Assembly (NCBI GenBank): GCA_002483865.1
Contig: DLIT01000086.1
Location: forward strand, 1-16,649
Length of the DNA stretch: 16,649 nt
Reading direction: 5' to 3'
Source of the DNA: Brevundimonas sp. UBA7635
Lineage (GTDB): Bacteria > Pseudomonadota > Alphaproteobacteria > Caulobacterales > Caulobacteraceae
Part shown: positions 7,858 to 15,942 of the stretch, piece by piece
How positions within the stretch are numbered: the first letter of the stretch is position 1
Layout of the letters: each line of letters opens with the position of its first letter
Translations under genes and position numbers: made by a program
The notes under the pieces: generated by a model
Seen by the model: the letters and a program-made list of their open reading frames with translations, nothing else
Told to the model about the DNA's origin: nothing
Databases searched by the model: none

Positions 7858-7935
7858 GGCAAACATATGGGGACTTGAACCTCGGGTTAGGTAGAGCTGT
7901 TTGCCCAACCTAGCCGTAGTCTCCCAATCTGGCGA

Positions 7936-8709
7936 TCAGGAATTTCCCTGCCTGATGAATATCCAGTCGGAATCCGTGGAAAGGGCCGGGTCGAAGCGAT
8001 AGCCGTCCTTGTCAAAGGACTTCAGGTCTGCGGCGTTTTCAATTCGGTTTTCAATGGCATAGCGCGCCATCGTGCCCCGGGCTTTCTTCGCATAGAAGGA
8101 GATGATTCGCGCCACGCCGTCCTTGCGTTCCTTGAAGTGCGGCGTGATGACCGGAAGCTTTAAGGCCCGGGCATCGACCGCGCCAAAATATTCTTGGCTG
8201 GCCAGGTTCACCAGGGTCTTGTCGGACAGCTCGGCTGCGTCCTCGTTCAGACGCAGCGAGATCCGCTCGCCCCAGAAGTCATAGAGGGTGCTGCCCCGAG
8301 GCGTCTTCAGCCGGGTTCCCATCTCCAGGCGATAGGGCAGCATGCCGTCCAGCGGCCGCAGCAGGCCGTAGAAGCCGGACAGAATGCGCAGATGCGACTG
8401 GGCCCAGCTCAGGTCATCCTCGGACAGGTTGCGCGCATCCAAACCTTCATAGACGTCGCCAGCAAAGGCGAAGATCGCCTGCAGCGCGCCCTCGGTCGAT
8501 CCGTTGTCAAAGGCCTGAAAACGCTCAAAGTTGAGGTCTGCCAGCTTCTCGGAGATCGACATCAGTCGACGCAGGTCGGACCGGCTGAGCTTGCGGGTTA
8601 CCTTGGAAAGCTCTGCCGTTTCCGCAGCGCAACGGCGCGGCGTGATGGGAAGCTCCAGGTTAGGTGGATTGAAATCCAGCCGCTTGGCCGGGGACAGAAG
8701 GATCAGCAA
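7936..8709 (-). CDS. yaaA: Peroxide stress protein YaaA (DUF328/UPF0246)
   Basis: Family members limit free intracellular iron and so oxidative DNA damage during peroxide stress. The E. coli protein is induced by OxyR, and a DNA-binding fold has been described for the family. The product begins LILLSPAKRLDF, the family signature, and contains FYAKKARGTMARYAIENR near the C-terminus, another conserved block. I take the TTG at 8709 as start because it yields the standard MLILLSPAK opening and 257 residues, the usual length. A GGAG lies 11 bases upstream. An in-frame ATG at 8748 would add 13 residues not typical of the family. No OxyR site could be recognised upstream. The gene follows the flavoprotein gene after 94 bases. 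Confidence 0.92.
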   Translation of the reverse strand: MLILLSPAKRLDFNPPNLELPITPRRCAAETAELSKVTRKLSRSDLRRLMSISEKLADLNFERFQAFDNGSTEGALQAIFAFAGDVYEGLDARNLSEDDLSWAQSHLRILSGFYGLLRPLDGMLPYRLEMGTRLKTPRGSTLYDFWGERISLRLNEDAAELSDKTLVNLASQEYFGAVDARALKLPVITPHFKERKDGVARIISFYAKKARGTMARYAIENRIENAADLKSFDKDGYRFDPALSTDSDWIFIRQGNS

Positions 8710-8803
8710 AACGAGACAGGCTCCGAGACGTCGGGATGGCGCCCACATAGGACTACCGAATACGGAAGTGAACCGTCGGCAGGATTAAACCCGGTCTGAC
8801 CCG

Positions 8804-10207
8804 TTAGAACAGGACGGCAGGGTTCATGATCCGCTTAGGATCGAGCGATGCCCGCACGGCGGACATCATCGACACTTCCAAGGATGCCTTGTATCGGCGG
8901 GCTTCGTCGGTTTTGAGACGGCCCAGTCCGTGTTCGGCAGAAATGGACCCGTTGTAGCGGGCGACCACATCGTGAACGACCTCAGAGCCTTCCATCCAGC
9001 GTCCGATAAAGGCCAGTACATCCTCGCCCTCGCCGGGAATGACGTCGTAGTGCAGGTTGCCGTCACCCACGTGGCCAAAGACCGATATCCGGCATCCGGG
9101 ATGGAATTTTTCAACCGCGGCCGAGGCTTCGTCGATAAAGTCGGCGATACGAGAGACCGGCACGGACACGTCATGCTTCCAGCCGCCACCCTCGGGCTTC
9201 AGGCCCGCTGAATGTTCTTCGCGCAGACGCCAGAAGGCCGCCTTCTGGGCATCGTTCTGGGCGATGGCCGCATCATTGATCAGGCCTTCCTCGAAGGCGC
9301 TGGTCAGCAGCCGCTCCATGGCGGCGTCCGCCCCGCCCGGCTCGCCCGAGGCCAGTTCAATCAGCACATACCAGGCTGGGGTCGATTCCAATGGCTCGCG
9401 CGTGTCAGGGATGTTCTTGAGCACCAGACTCATGCCCAGCCGCTTCATCAGTTCAAAGGCCTCGACCCCGCCGCCCGTCTCGGCCTTGGCGCGGGCCAGA
9501 AGGGTCACCGCATCATGATGGCTGTCCAGGCCGACGATGGCGGTGGCGCGGCTGCGCATGATCGGAAACAGTTTCAGGGTGGCTGCGGTAATGACGCCCA
9601 GAGTGCCTTCCGCACCGATCAGCAACTGCTTCAGGTCATAGCCGGTGTTGTCCTTGCGCAGGCGCTTCAGCCCGTTGAAGACCTGGCCATCGGGCATGAC
9701 CGCCTCGATGCCCAGCACCAGGTCGCGCATGACGCCATAGCGAAGGACCGCCGTGCCGCCAGCATTGGTCGAGATGACCCCGCCGATAGTGGCCGACCCC
9801 TCGGCGGCGAGGCTGAGCGGGAAGTAACGATCATTCTCGCGCGCCAACTGCTGCGCCTCCAGCAGGGTGACGCCAGCCTCGACCGTCATGGCGTCATCCA
9901 GAGGCGTGATATCGCGCACCGTGCGCAGCTTGCGGGTCGACAGCAGAATCTCGCCGTGGGGAATCTGGCCGCCGACCAGGCCGGTGCCGCCCCCCTGGGT
10001 AACAACCGCGATGCCGTGACGAGCGCAGATCTCGATAGCCCGGGCGACCTCCTGGGTCGTGCGCGGCTGGAGCAGGAGAGGGGATTGGCCCGTCCAACGT
10101 CCGCGCCACTCTGTTAGCCAGGGGGCCATGTCGGTGGCATCCTGGGTCCAGGCACCCGGCAGGGCAGACTTGAGCTCATCCAGGGCGGCGGGTGTAAGAA
10201 GGGTCAT
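8804..10207 (-). CDS. FAD-binding oxidoreductase, D-2-hydroxyglutarate / D-lactate dehydrogenase family (GlcD-like)
   Basis: The 467-residue protein has the VAO-type FAD domain followed by a GlcD-type cap. The FAD phosphate loop is QGGGTGLVGG (71-80), and EGSATIGGVISTNAGG follows. The metal/substrate site is seen as His379 and His386 in HVGDGNLHYD and Glu425-His426 in AEHGLG. This arrangement matches D-2-hydroxyglutarate dehydrogenases and related D-lactate dehydrogenases, which oxidise a D-2-hydroxy acid and pass electrons to a carrier. Which acid is used here cannot be decided. There is no signal peptide or membrane segment. The ATG at 10207 is preceded by AAGGCG at 4 bases. A Nudix gene diverges from it, and the gene may lead the minus-strand run yaaA-bdhA-patatin. 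Confidence 0.88.
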   Translation of the reverse strand: MTLLTPAALDELKSALPGAWTQDATDMAPWLTEWRGRWTGQSPLLLQPRTTQEVARAIEICARHGIAVVTQGGGTGLVGGQIPHGEILLSTRKLRTVRDITPLDDAMTVEAGVTLLEAQQLARENDRYFPLSLAAEGSATIGGVISTNAGGTAVLRYGVMRDLVLGIEAVMPDGQVFNGLKRLRKDNTGYDLKQLLIGAEGTLGVITAATLKLFPIMRSRATAIVGLDSHHDAVTLLARAKAETGGGVEAFELMKRLGMSLVLKNIPDTREPLESTPAWYVLIELASGEPGGADAAMERLLTSAFEEGLINDAAIAQNDAQKAAFWRLREEHSAGLKPEGGGWKHDVSVPVSRIADFIDEASAAVEKFHPGCRISVFGHVGDGNLHYDVIPGEGEDVLAFIGRWMEGSEVVHDVVARYNGSISAEHGLGRLKTDEARRYKASLEVSMMSAVRASLDPKRIMNPAVLF

Positions 10208-10275
10208 AATCGCCTTGTGGCAAAAGCCGCGCCGTGGTGGAAGCGCATACTTTTGTCACCACCTGCCCATTCTCT

Positions 10276-10280
10276 GGAGA
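10276..10280 (+). promoter_or_regulatory. Ribosome binding site deciding the Nudix start
   Basis: GGAGA lies 4 bases before a GTG at 10285. This favours the GTG over an upstream in-frame GTG at 10234, which has no such site and would add 17 residues unlike the family. Confidence 0.6.
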
Positions 10281-10284
10281 AAAT

Positions 10285-10695
10285 GTGAAACCCGTCCCGG
10301 CCGTCGGTGTGGTCTGCCTGAAAGACGACCAGGTTCTGCTGATACGCCGAGGCACACCGCCCCGAATGGGAGAGTGGAGTCTGCCCGGCGGGCGAATCGA
10401 GCCGGGTGAACCTGTGCGCCAGGCCGCGTTGCGCGAATTGCGCGAAGAAACCGGTGTCGAAGCCGATCTGGTAGGGCTGATCGATGTGGTGGACGGCATC
10501 TTTGCCGAGGCGGGTCGCCATTATGTCCTGATCGATTATGCAGCAGTGTGGCGGTCTGGCGAGGTCGTGGCGGGCGATGACGCTGCCGAAGCCCGCTTCT
10601 TTGCCTTTGACGAGGCTTTGCGACGTGTCGCCTGGGAAGAAACGCGGCGAATTATCCGTGCCGCCAGAACTCATGCGCAAAACCGCCGAATATAA
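10285..10695 (+). CDS. Nudix hydrolase
   Basis: The 136-residue product is essentially one Nudix domain. The complete Nudix box occupies residues 36-58: Gly36, Glu42, then Arg50-Glu51, Glu54-Glu55 and Gly57 at the exact canonical spacing. The Glu residues bind the divalent metal needed to hydrolyse a nucleoside diphosphate linked to another group. The start VKPVPAVGVVCLKDDQVLLIRRG is cited here only in part as PAVGVVCLKDDQVLLI, a normal first strand. The substrate (NTP, ADP-ribose, a sugar nucleotide or other) cannot be told from the sequence. The gene is divergent from the flavoprotein gene with 77 bases between starts, and it lies 74 bases before qmcA on the same strand. Confidence 0.88.
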   Translation: MKPVPAVGVVCLKDDQVLLIRRGTPPRMGEWSLPGGRIEPGEPVRQAALRELREETGVEADLVGLIDVVDGIFAEAGRHYVLIDYAAVWRSGEVVAGDDAAEARFFAFDEALRRVAWEETRRIIRAARTHAQNRRI

Positions 10696-10755
10696 GCATC
10701 GCGACCGACACAAATAGTGGCATAAACCGTCTATCGGCCCTAAATACCAAGGGTT

Positions 10756-10764
10756 GGAGGAGGG
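10756..10764 (+). promoter_or_regulatory. Purine-rich ribosome binding site of the SPFH gene
   Basis: GGAGGAGGG lies 5 bases before the ATG at 10770 and overlaps an in-frame GTG at 10764. The GTG is thus too close to be used, and the ATG is the start. Confidence 0.65.
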
Positions 10765-10769
10765 TGGCC

Positions 10770-11768
10770 ATGGATTTTTCGCTCGTGTTCTTTTTGGTGT
10801 TCGCAGGCTTTGCGATCATCTTTCTGTTCAGCGTGGTGAAGATCGTCCCCCAGGGACGAGAGTTCACGGTTGAGCGTTTCGGCAAATATACCAAGACCCT
10901 GAAGCCGGGCATCAGCCTGCTGACCCCGTTTGTCGAGCGCATCGGTCGCCGGATGAACATGATGGAGCAGGTGCTGGACGTCCCGACCCAGGAAGTCATC
11001 ACGCGTGACAATGCCCTGGTGAAGGTGGACGGGATTGTCTTCATCCAGGTGATGGATGCGGCGCGTGCGGCCTATCGGGTTGATGATCTTACCTATGCCA
11101 TTGCCCAGCTGTGCATGACCAACTTGCGGACCGTAGTTGGTTCGATGGAACTGGATGAGGTCCTGTCCCAGCGTGATTCCATCAATACCCGCCTTCTTCA
11201 GGTGATCGACGCAGCCACCGAGCCGTGGGGCGTCAAGGCTAACCGGATCGAGATCAAGGATCTGACGCCGCCGGCCGACATCACCAATGCCATGGCCCGC
11301 CAGATGAAGGCCGAGCGCGAACGTCGTGCTGTGGTGACCGAGGCCGACGGCGAGAAGCAGGCTGCCATCGCCCGCGCTGAGGGGGCCAAGCAGGCGGCCA
11401 TCCTGGAAGCCGAAGGTCGCCGCGAAGCCGCCTTCCGCGACGCTGAGGCCCGCGAGCGTGAAGCCGAAGCCGAGGCCAAGGCCACCGCCATGGTGTCCGA
11501 GGCTATCGCGCGCGGCGACGTCAATGCGATCAACTACTTCGTGGCTCAGAAATACGTCGACGCCTTCGCCGAACTGGCCCGCAGCCCGCAGCAGAAGACG
11601 GTGATTGTCCCGGCCGAAATGGGTGGTCTGGTTGGCACGATCGCCGGTCTGGGCGAACTGGTCGGGCTGGCCAAGGAGCAGCAGCAGACGCGCACCGAGG
11701 TGCGTCACAGCCGCTCGGCCGGAACTGCGGTCCCGCGTGCCAGCGGCTCGGTACCCAGGACGGAGTAG
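10770..11768 (+). CDS. qmcA: SPFH/stomatin-like membrane protein (QmcA type)
   Basis: The 332-residue protein belongs to the stomatin/prohibitin superfamily, which forms large membrane-anchored assemblies linked to membrane organisation and protease control. A single N-terminal membrane segment (about residues 3-24) is followed by the SPFH domain, with VPQGREFTVERFGKY and LKPGISLLTPFV as typical blocks. A highly charged helix, residues 195-238, is built of four 11-residue units rich in Ala and Glu, consistent with coiled-coil assembly. A Gly-rich hydrophobic stretch (EMGGLVGTIAGLGEL) and a basic tail close the protein. The nfeD gene starts 3 bases after the stop codon, the standard partner arrangement. 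The long open frame on the opposite strand is a codon-bias shadow. Confidence 0.93.
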   Translation: MDFSLVFFLVFAGFAIIFLFSVVKIVPQGREFTVERFGKYTKTLKPGISLLTPFVERIGRRMNMMEQVLDVPTQEVITRDNALVKVDGIVFIQVMDAARAAYRVDDLTYAIAQLCMTNLRTVVGSMELDEVLSQRDSINTRLLQVIDAATEPWGVKANRIEIKDLTPPADITNAMARQMKAERERRAVVTEADGEKQAAIARAEGAKQAAILEAEGRREAAFRDAEAREREAEAEAKATAMVSEAIARGDVNAINYFVAQKYVDAFAELARSPQQKTVIVPAEMGGLVGTIAGLGELVGLAKEQQQTRTEVRHSRSAGTAVPRASGSVPRTE

Positions 11769-11771
11769 GTC

Positions 11772-12230
11772 ATGGCGTGGATACAGACCCTGTATGCGTC
11801 CCAGCCCTTCTGGATCTGGCTGATTCTCGGGGTGGCATTGCTGGCAATTGAGGCGATGACCTCGACTGAGTGGTTGCTGTGGCCGGCCGTATCTGCGGGC
11901 GTCCTGGCCATGCTGACCTCTCTGTTCCGTGATCTGGGTCTGCCGGTCGAGATTGGCATTTTCGCTGCCTTGACCGTGGGGTTGACGCTGATTTCACGGC
12001 GGCTGATCAAAAGGGTCAATCCGTCAGAAGTTCCGGACATCAATGACCAGTCCCTGCGCCTGATCGGCAAGGAAGCCCGCGTGGTCGAGGCTTTCGAGGA
12101 TGGGCGCGGGCGGGTCTTCGTCTCGGGTTCTGAATGGCCGGCCGACAGCCAGTCTACCGTTCTGCCCGTCGGCCATCGGGTTGTGGTCGATGCCGTGGAT
12201 GGTCCCCGGCTTAGGGTGCGGTCGATTTGA
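11772..12230 (+). CDS. NfeD family membrane protein (short form, partner of QmcA)
   Basis: The 152-residue protein has three hydrophobic segments (about 13-29, 35-52 and 61-78) and then a soluble C-terminal part with the NfeD OB-fold pattern. Examples are [20 protein letters not shown] and [19 protein letters not shown]. It lacks the N-terminal ClpP-like protease domain of long NfeD proteins. Short NfeD proteins accompany stomatin-like genes across bacteria, and here the gap is only 3 bases, so co-translation with the SPFH protein is likely. GGAG at the end of the upstream gene can serve as ribosome site. The last 20 bases overlap the 3' end of rnhA on the other strand. Confidence 0.9.
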   Translation: MAWIQTLYASQPFWIWLILGVALLAIEAMTSTEWLLWPAVSAGVLAMLTSLFRDLGLPVEIGIFAALTVGLTLISRRLIKRVNPSEVPDINDQSLRLIGKEARVVEAFEDGRGRVFVSGSEWPADSQSTVLPVGHRVVVDAVDGPRLRVRSI

Positions 12231-12705
12231 TTGAAGCGGGTCGTGTCCGGGCCTGGCCCCGACGCACTTCCTCGACGCCCCGGTTCGCCAGGCCATCGGC
12301 GCGCTCGTTCAGCGCATGGCCGGCATGTCCCTTGACCCAGTGCCATTTGACTTCATGACGGTTGCGAGCCTCATCCAGACGACGCCACAGGTCGTCATTC
12401 TTGACCGGCTTCTTGTCGGCCGTCTTCCAGCCCCTGGCCTTCCAGCCGCGCATCCATTCAGTGATGCCCTGCATCACATACTTGCTGTCGGTATGCAGAT
12501 CGACGCGGCAGGGACGTTTCAGAGCTTCCAGCGCCGCGATCGCCGCCATCAATTCCATGCGGTTGTTGGTGGTGTTGGATTCGCCTCCCCACAGCTCTTT
12601 TTCGTGACCGGCACCGGTTTGCAGGATCGCCCCCCAGCCGCCGGGGCCGGGATTGCCCTTGCAGGCACCATCGGTGTGGATAATGACGTGATCGACAAGA
12701 CTCAT
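12211..12705 (-). CDS. rnhA: Ribonuclease HI
   Basis: The enzyme cuts the RNA strand of RNA-DNA hybrids, including replication primers and R-loops. The 164-residue product carries the full active site: Asp12 in [14 protein letters not shown], Glu51 in NNRMELMAA, Asp73 in HTDSKYV and Asp137 in NERADGLA. His127 in VKGHAGH and the basic handle region [11 protein letters not shown] are also present. The tail after residue 145 is slightly longer than in E. coli and basic. The ATG at 12705 gives the standard start; the ribosome site is weak. The gene is divergent from tatA (111 bases between starts) and overlaps the convergent nfeD by 20 bases. Confidence 0.97.
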   Translation of the reverse strand: MSLVDHVIIHTDGACKGNPGPGGWGAILQTGAGHEKELWGGESNTTNNRMELMAAIAALEALKRPCRVDLHTDSKYVMQGITEWMRGWKARGWKTADKKPVKNDDLWRRLDEARNRHEVKWHWVKGHAGHALNERADGLANRGVEEVRRGQARTRPASIKSTAP

Positions 12706-12727
12706 GGGGTGCTGGCTACACCTTCCC

Positions 12728-12757
12728 TTGGCGCACCGCCATCAGTCAGCCTATATG
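12728..12757 (+). promoter_or_regulatory. Candidate sigma-70-type promoter of tatABC
   Basis: TTGGCG (12728-12733) and TATATG (12752-12757) are spaced by 18 bases and lie about 60 bases before the tatA start, in the divergent gap from rnhA. The match is partial and found by eye only. Confidence 0.3.
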
Positions 12758-12816
12758 AGCCACAACTATCAGTCGGACAGGGCTGCGACTTTGCGGTCCT
12801 TTGAGGAGGTTTCACC

Positions 12817-13032
12817 ATGGGCGCTATGAGCATCTGGCACTGGGCCATCGTCGTCGTCGTCGTTCTGGTCCTGTTTGGTGGCCGCGGCAAGCTGTCGGGC
12901 ATCATGGGTGACGCAGCCAAGGGCATTCGCGCTTTCAAGGATGGCCTGAAGGAAGACCCGGCCAAGGACACCAAGGAAACCGTCAGCCCGCTGCCCCGCA
13001 CCGACGCGGAAAAAGAAGACCTGAAGTCCTGA
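12817..13032 (+). CDS. tatA: Twin-arginine translocase subunit TatA
   Basis: TatA multimers form the transport element through which folded proteins with twin-arginine signals cross the inner membrane. The 71-residue product has the right plan. A short periplasmic N-terminus (MGAMSIWHW) leads into one membrane helix (about 7-20). An FGG hinge and an amphipathic helix (about 25-45, with [11 protein letters not shown]) follow, then a charged tail. A strong GAGGAGGT lies 6 bases before the ATG. It is the first gene of a tight tatA-tatB-tatC operon. Confidence 0.96.
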   Translation: MGAMSIWHWAIVVVVVLVLFGGRGKLSGIMGDAAKGIRAFKDGLKEDPAKDTKETVSPLPRTDAEKEDLKS

Positions 13033-13056
13033 TCTGATCCTGAAAGACGCTGAACC

Positions 13057-13512
13057 ATGGGTGGTCTAGGCCCCGGAATCGGCGGGTTCGAAATCCTTGT
13101 CATCGGTATCGTGGCCCTGCTGGTCGTGGGGCCCAAGGACCTGCCGATGTTGATGCGCAGGGTCGGCCAGTTCGTCGCCAAGGCGCGCGGCATGGCTAAC
13201 GAATTCCGCGCCAGTTTCGATGAGATGGCTCGTCAATCCGAGCTGGAGGACCTCCGCAAGGAGGTTGAGGCCCTGCGCTCGTCCACCGGGGCCTATGCGC
13301 TTGGGGCCGAGGCGGATGCGGCCTTCAAGGACATCCGCACCCAGCTGGAAGCCCCACTGGACACGCCGGCATCTGCCGTCTCGACTCCGGTCGAGCCCGC
13401 GGCGACCGGCGTCGACGAATGGCCCGATGTCGCGGCTGATCCGGCACCCCAGTCTGACGCGTCGGCCCCGCTGGATGCCGTGACGGGCGAAGACAAGAAG
13501 GCCCAGCCATGA
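13057..13512 (+). CDS. tatB: Twin-arginine translocase subunit TatB
   Basis: TatB joins TatC in the receptor complex that binds twin-arginine signals. The 151-residue protein opens with MGGLGPGIGGFEIL and has one membrane helix (about 11-24). A conserved VGPKDLP hinge and a long amphipathic helix with VGQFVAKARGMANEFRAS and an ELEDLRKEVEAL coiled segment follow. The Glu in GGFEIL and the longer, acidic, Pro/Ala-rich tail separate it from TatA. It follows tatA after 24 bases, and its stop overlaps the tatC start (ATGA), suggesting coupled translation. Confidence 0.95.
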   Translation: MGGLGPGIGGFEILVIGIVALLVVGPKDLPMLMRRVGQFVAKARGMANEFRASFDEMARQSELEDLRKEVEALRSSTGAYALGAEADAAFKDIRTQLEAPLDTPASAVSTPVEPAATGVDEWPDVAADPAPQSDASAPLDAVTGEDKKAQP

Positions 13513-14387
13513 CCGCGCATGATCGTGACGAGGCCGAGATCGAGGCCTCGCGCGCACCCCTGATGGACCATCTGATCGAGTTGCGCTCAAGACTGGTGGT
13601 CTGCGTGGTGGCCTTCGTGGCGGCCTTTATCGGCTGCTTTGCCTTTGCCAGTGACCTTTATCTGTTCCTGGTCCGGCCCTATGCGGCAGCCTTTGCCTTC
13701 TTCCAGTCGGTCGGGGCCCATGGCGGGGTTTCACCGTTCGACCTGATCATGGGGACCGCAGGGCTCAAGCCCTTGCCTCATATCGATGGCGAGGCGGTCA
13801 AGCTGATCTACACGGCTCCGCTGGAGATCTTGTTTACGAAGATGAAGCTGGCGGCCCTGGGCGGAGTGTTCCTGGCCTTTCCGGTCATCGCCTATCAGCT
13901 TTATCGCTTTATCGCGCCGGGCCTGTACAAGAATGAGCGAGGGGCTTTCCTGCCTTTCCTGGTCGCCGCGCCTGCCTTGTTCGTTCTGGGCGCAGCCCTG
14001 GTTTATTTCGTCATGCTGCCCTTTGTTATGTGGTTCTCGCTGAGCCAGGGCATTACCGGCGATGGCATTACGGCGGAGCTCCTGCCCAAGGTATCTGACT
14101 ATCTCAGCCTGGTCATGGCCCTGATCCTGGCCTTTGGCTTCTGTTTTCAGTTGCCGGTCGTCATGACGCTGCTGGGCATGGCGGGCATTATTTCCAGCGA
14201 GTTGATGGCCAAGGGGCGGCGCTATGCCATCGTCGCTGTGGTCGTGGTTGCCGCAGTCGTCACGCCGCCCGATCCCATCAGCCAACTGATGCTCGCGGTG
14301 CCGATGGTGCTGCTCTACGAGGTTTCGATCTGGTGCGTGCGTCTGATTGAAATGCGCCGCATGAAGGCGGATGAGCAGACCGCCTGA
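13509..14387 (+). CDS. tatC: Twin-arginine translocase subunit TatC
   Basis: TatC is the polytopic core of the receptor that recognises the RR motif. The 292-residue product has six predicted membrane helices. Conserved elements are HLIELRSRL at the cytosolic N-terminus (with the Glu that contacts signal peptides), FIAPGLYKNER, the SDYLSLVMALILAFGF helix and TPPDPISQL before the last helix. The first periplasmic loop is about 30 residues longer than in E. coli. It carries GVSPFDLIMGTAGLKPLPH before the conserved TAPLEILFTKMKLA. The ATG overlaps the tatB stop by 4 bases. A strong terminator lies 20-60 bases after the stop. Confidence 0.97.
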   Translation: MTAHDRDEAEIEASRAPLMDHLIELRSRLVVCVVAFVAAFIGCFAFASDLYLFLVRPYAAAFAFFQSVGAHGGVSPFDLIMGTAGLKPLPHIDGEAVKLIYTAPLEILFTKMKLAALGGVFLAFPVIAYQLYRFIAPGLYKNERGAFLPFLVAAPALFVLGAALVYFVMLPFVMWFSLSQGITGDGITAELLPKVSDYLSLVMALILAFGFCFQLPVVMTLLGMAGIISSELMAKGRRYAIVAVVVVAAVVTPPDPISQLMLAVPMVLLYEVSIWCVRLIEMRRMKADEQTA

Positions 14388-14409
14388 AGCCCCGATCTGA
14401 TGGTCAATG

Positions 14410-14448
14410 AAAAAGGCGCTGGACGGACCGTCCAGCGCCTTCTTCTTT
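14410..14448. terminator. Bidirectional intrinsic terminator between tatC and glnA
   Basis: Two perfect 14-base arms (14413-14426 and 14428-14441) around a single A form a long hairpin with GGCGCTGGACG in its left arm. On the plus strand it is followed by TTCTTCTTT, and on the minus strand by five T residues. It therefore can end both the tatABC and the glnA transcripts, which converge here. Confidence 0.92.
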
Positions 14449-14464
14449 GCGTCTGACCTGGCGA

Positions 14465-15874
14465 TCAGCAGCTGTAGTACATGTCGAACTCGACCGGGTG
14501 CGGGTGCAGTTGCAGGCGGGCGACTTCTTCTTCCTTCAGTGCGATGTAGGCGTCGATGAAGTCGTCATCCATCACGCCGCCCTTCTTGAGGAAGGCGCGG
14601 TCGGCGTTCAGGGCTTCCAGGGCTTCGCGCAGCGAACCGGCGACTTCCGGGATCGAGCCACGCTCTTCCGGTGGCAGATCGTACAGGTTCTTGTCGGCGG
14701 GTGCGCCCGGATCGATCCGGTTTTCGATACCATCCAGGCCAGCCATCAGCAGGGCTACGAAGGTCAGATAGGGGTTGCCCATCGGGTCCGGGAAGCGCGC
14801 TTCCAGACGCTTGGCCTTCGGCGACGATACGTGCGGAATACGGATCGAGGCGGAACGATTGCGGGCCGAGTAGGCCAGCTTGACCGGAGCTTCATAACCC
14901 GGAACCAGACGCTTGTAGGAGTTGGTGGTCGAGTTGGCGAAGGCGTTGATGGCCTTGGCGTGTTTGATGACGCCGCCGATGTACCACAGGCATTCCTGAG
15001 ATAGACCGGCATACTTGTCACCAGCGAACTTCGGTTTGCCATCTTTCCATATCGACATGTGGACGTGCATGCCCGAGCCATTGTCCCCGAACATCGGCTT
15101 GGCCATGAAGGTGGCCGACTTGCCATAGGCGTGGGCCACGTTGTGGATCACGTATTTATACAACTGCAGACGGTCGGCCATGGTCAGCAGATCGCTGAAC
15201 TTCAGTCCAAGTTCGTGCTGGGCGGGGGCCACCTCGTGGTGGTGCTTCTCGGGTTCAAGGCCCAGATCCTTCATCACGCCCAGCATTTCACCGCGCAGGT
15301 CCTGGCCGGAGTCCACCGGATTGACGGGGAAGTAGCCTCCTTTGGTCGCCGGACGATGGCCCATGTTGCCCTCGGCGTATTCAGCGCCGGTGTTGGCCGG
15401 CAACTCGACCGAATCGAAGCTGTAGCGAGTGTCGTGGGCGGCGGTGTTCCAGCGCACATCGTCGAAAATGAAGAACTCGGCTTCCGGACCGAAATAGACC
15501 TGGTCACCCACGCCCGAGGACTGGACATAGGCCAAGGCCTTCTTGGCCATCGAACGGCTGTCGCGGTTATAGGGCTCGGCCGTGTCCGGGTTCAGGACGT
15601 CGCAGAACAGGAACAGGGTCTTCTGCTGGTAGAAGGGGTCGATGTAGTAGCGATCCAGGTCCGGCTTCAACAGCATGTCGGACTCGTTGATGGCCTTCCA
15701 GCCCGCGATCGACGAGCCGTCGAACATTGTGCCCTCTTCCAGGAAGTCTTCGTCCACCAGGTCAATGTCGAAGGTGACATGCTGGAGCTTGCCCTTGGTG
15801 TCGGTGAAGCGGATGTCGACGTACTCGACGTCCTGGTCCTTGATCTCCTGCAGAATTTTTTGTGCCTGGCTCAT
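14465..15874 (-). CDS. glnA: Glutamine synthetase type I
   Basis: The enzyme makes glutamine from glutamate, ammonia and ATP as a dodecamer, the main ammonium-assimilation step. The 469-residue product has the standard length and motifs: [30 protein letters not shown] (metal ligands), [16 protein letters not shown] and the NLYDLPPEE loop. Tyr398, counted with the initiator Met, is the expected adenylylation site in that loop. The gene is therefore likely controlled by GlnE adenylyltransferase as well as by PII. AGGA lies 8 bases upstream of the ATG. It is downstream of glnB on the same strand with 68 bases between, and a terminator-like hairpin sits in that gap. It ends at a bidirectional terminator shared with tatC. 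Confidence 0.98.
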   Translation of the reverse strand: MSQAQKILQEIKDQDVEYVDIRFTDTKGKLQHVTFDIDLVDEDFLEEGTMFDGSSIAGWKAINESDMLLKPDLDRYYIDPFYQQKTLFLFCDVLNPDTAEPYNRDSRSMAKKALAYVQSSGVGDQVYFGPEAEFFIFDDVRWNTAAHDTRYSFDSVELPANTGAEYAEGNMGHRPATKGGYFPVNPVDSGQDLRGEMLGVMKDLGLEPEKHHHEVAPAQHELGLKFSDLLTMADRLQLYKYVIHNVAHAYGKSATFMAKPMFGDNGSGMHVHMSIWKDGKPKFAGDKYAGLSQECLWYIGGVIKHAKAINAFANSTTNSYKRLVPGYEAPVKLAYSARNRSASIRIPHVSSPKAKRLEARFPDPMGNPYLTFVALLMAGLDGIENRIDPGAPADKNLYDLPPEERGSIPEVAGSLREALEALNADRAFLKKGGVMDDDFIDAYIALKEEEVARLQLHPHPVEFDMYYSC

Positions 15875-15903
15875 TCTCGAGGTCCTGTGGGTTCGGGGAG
15901 TTC

Positions 15904-15936
15904 AAATAAAAGCGGCCGCCCCGGAAGGACGGCCGT
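15904..15936 (-). terminator. Terminator-like hairpin between glnB and glnA
   Basis: On the minus strand CGGCCG (15935-15930) pairs with CGGCCG (15918-15913). After one mismatch, two further G-C pairs close a 5-base loop. The stem is followed by CTTTTATTT. It lies just after the glnB stop and before glnA, so it can end or thin out the glnB transcript. That would leave glnA dependent on read-through or on its own promoter. Confidence 0.65.
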
Positions 15937-15942
15937 GTACAA

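Noticed and set aside
9212..10117. 301-residue plus-strand open frame
   Set aside because: Antisense to the FAD oxidoreductase, whose motifs are unambiguous; the composition (Gln/Arg/His-rich) is that of a shadow frame.
10740..11708. 322-residue minus-strand open frame
   Set aside because: Antisense to the SPFH gene. Its length reflects the absence of stops opposite GC-rich codons in the Ala/Glu repeat; no homologous motif seen.
13731..14285. 184-residue minus-strand open frame
   Set aside because: Antisense to tatC; rich in Gln/His/Arg as expected for the complement of membrane-helix codons.
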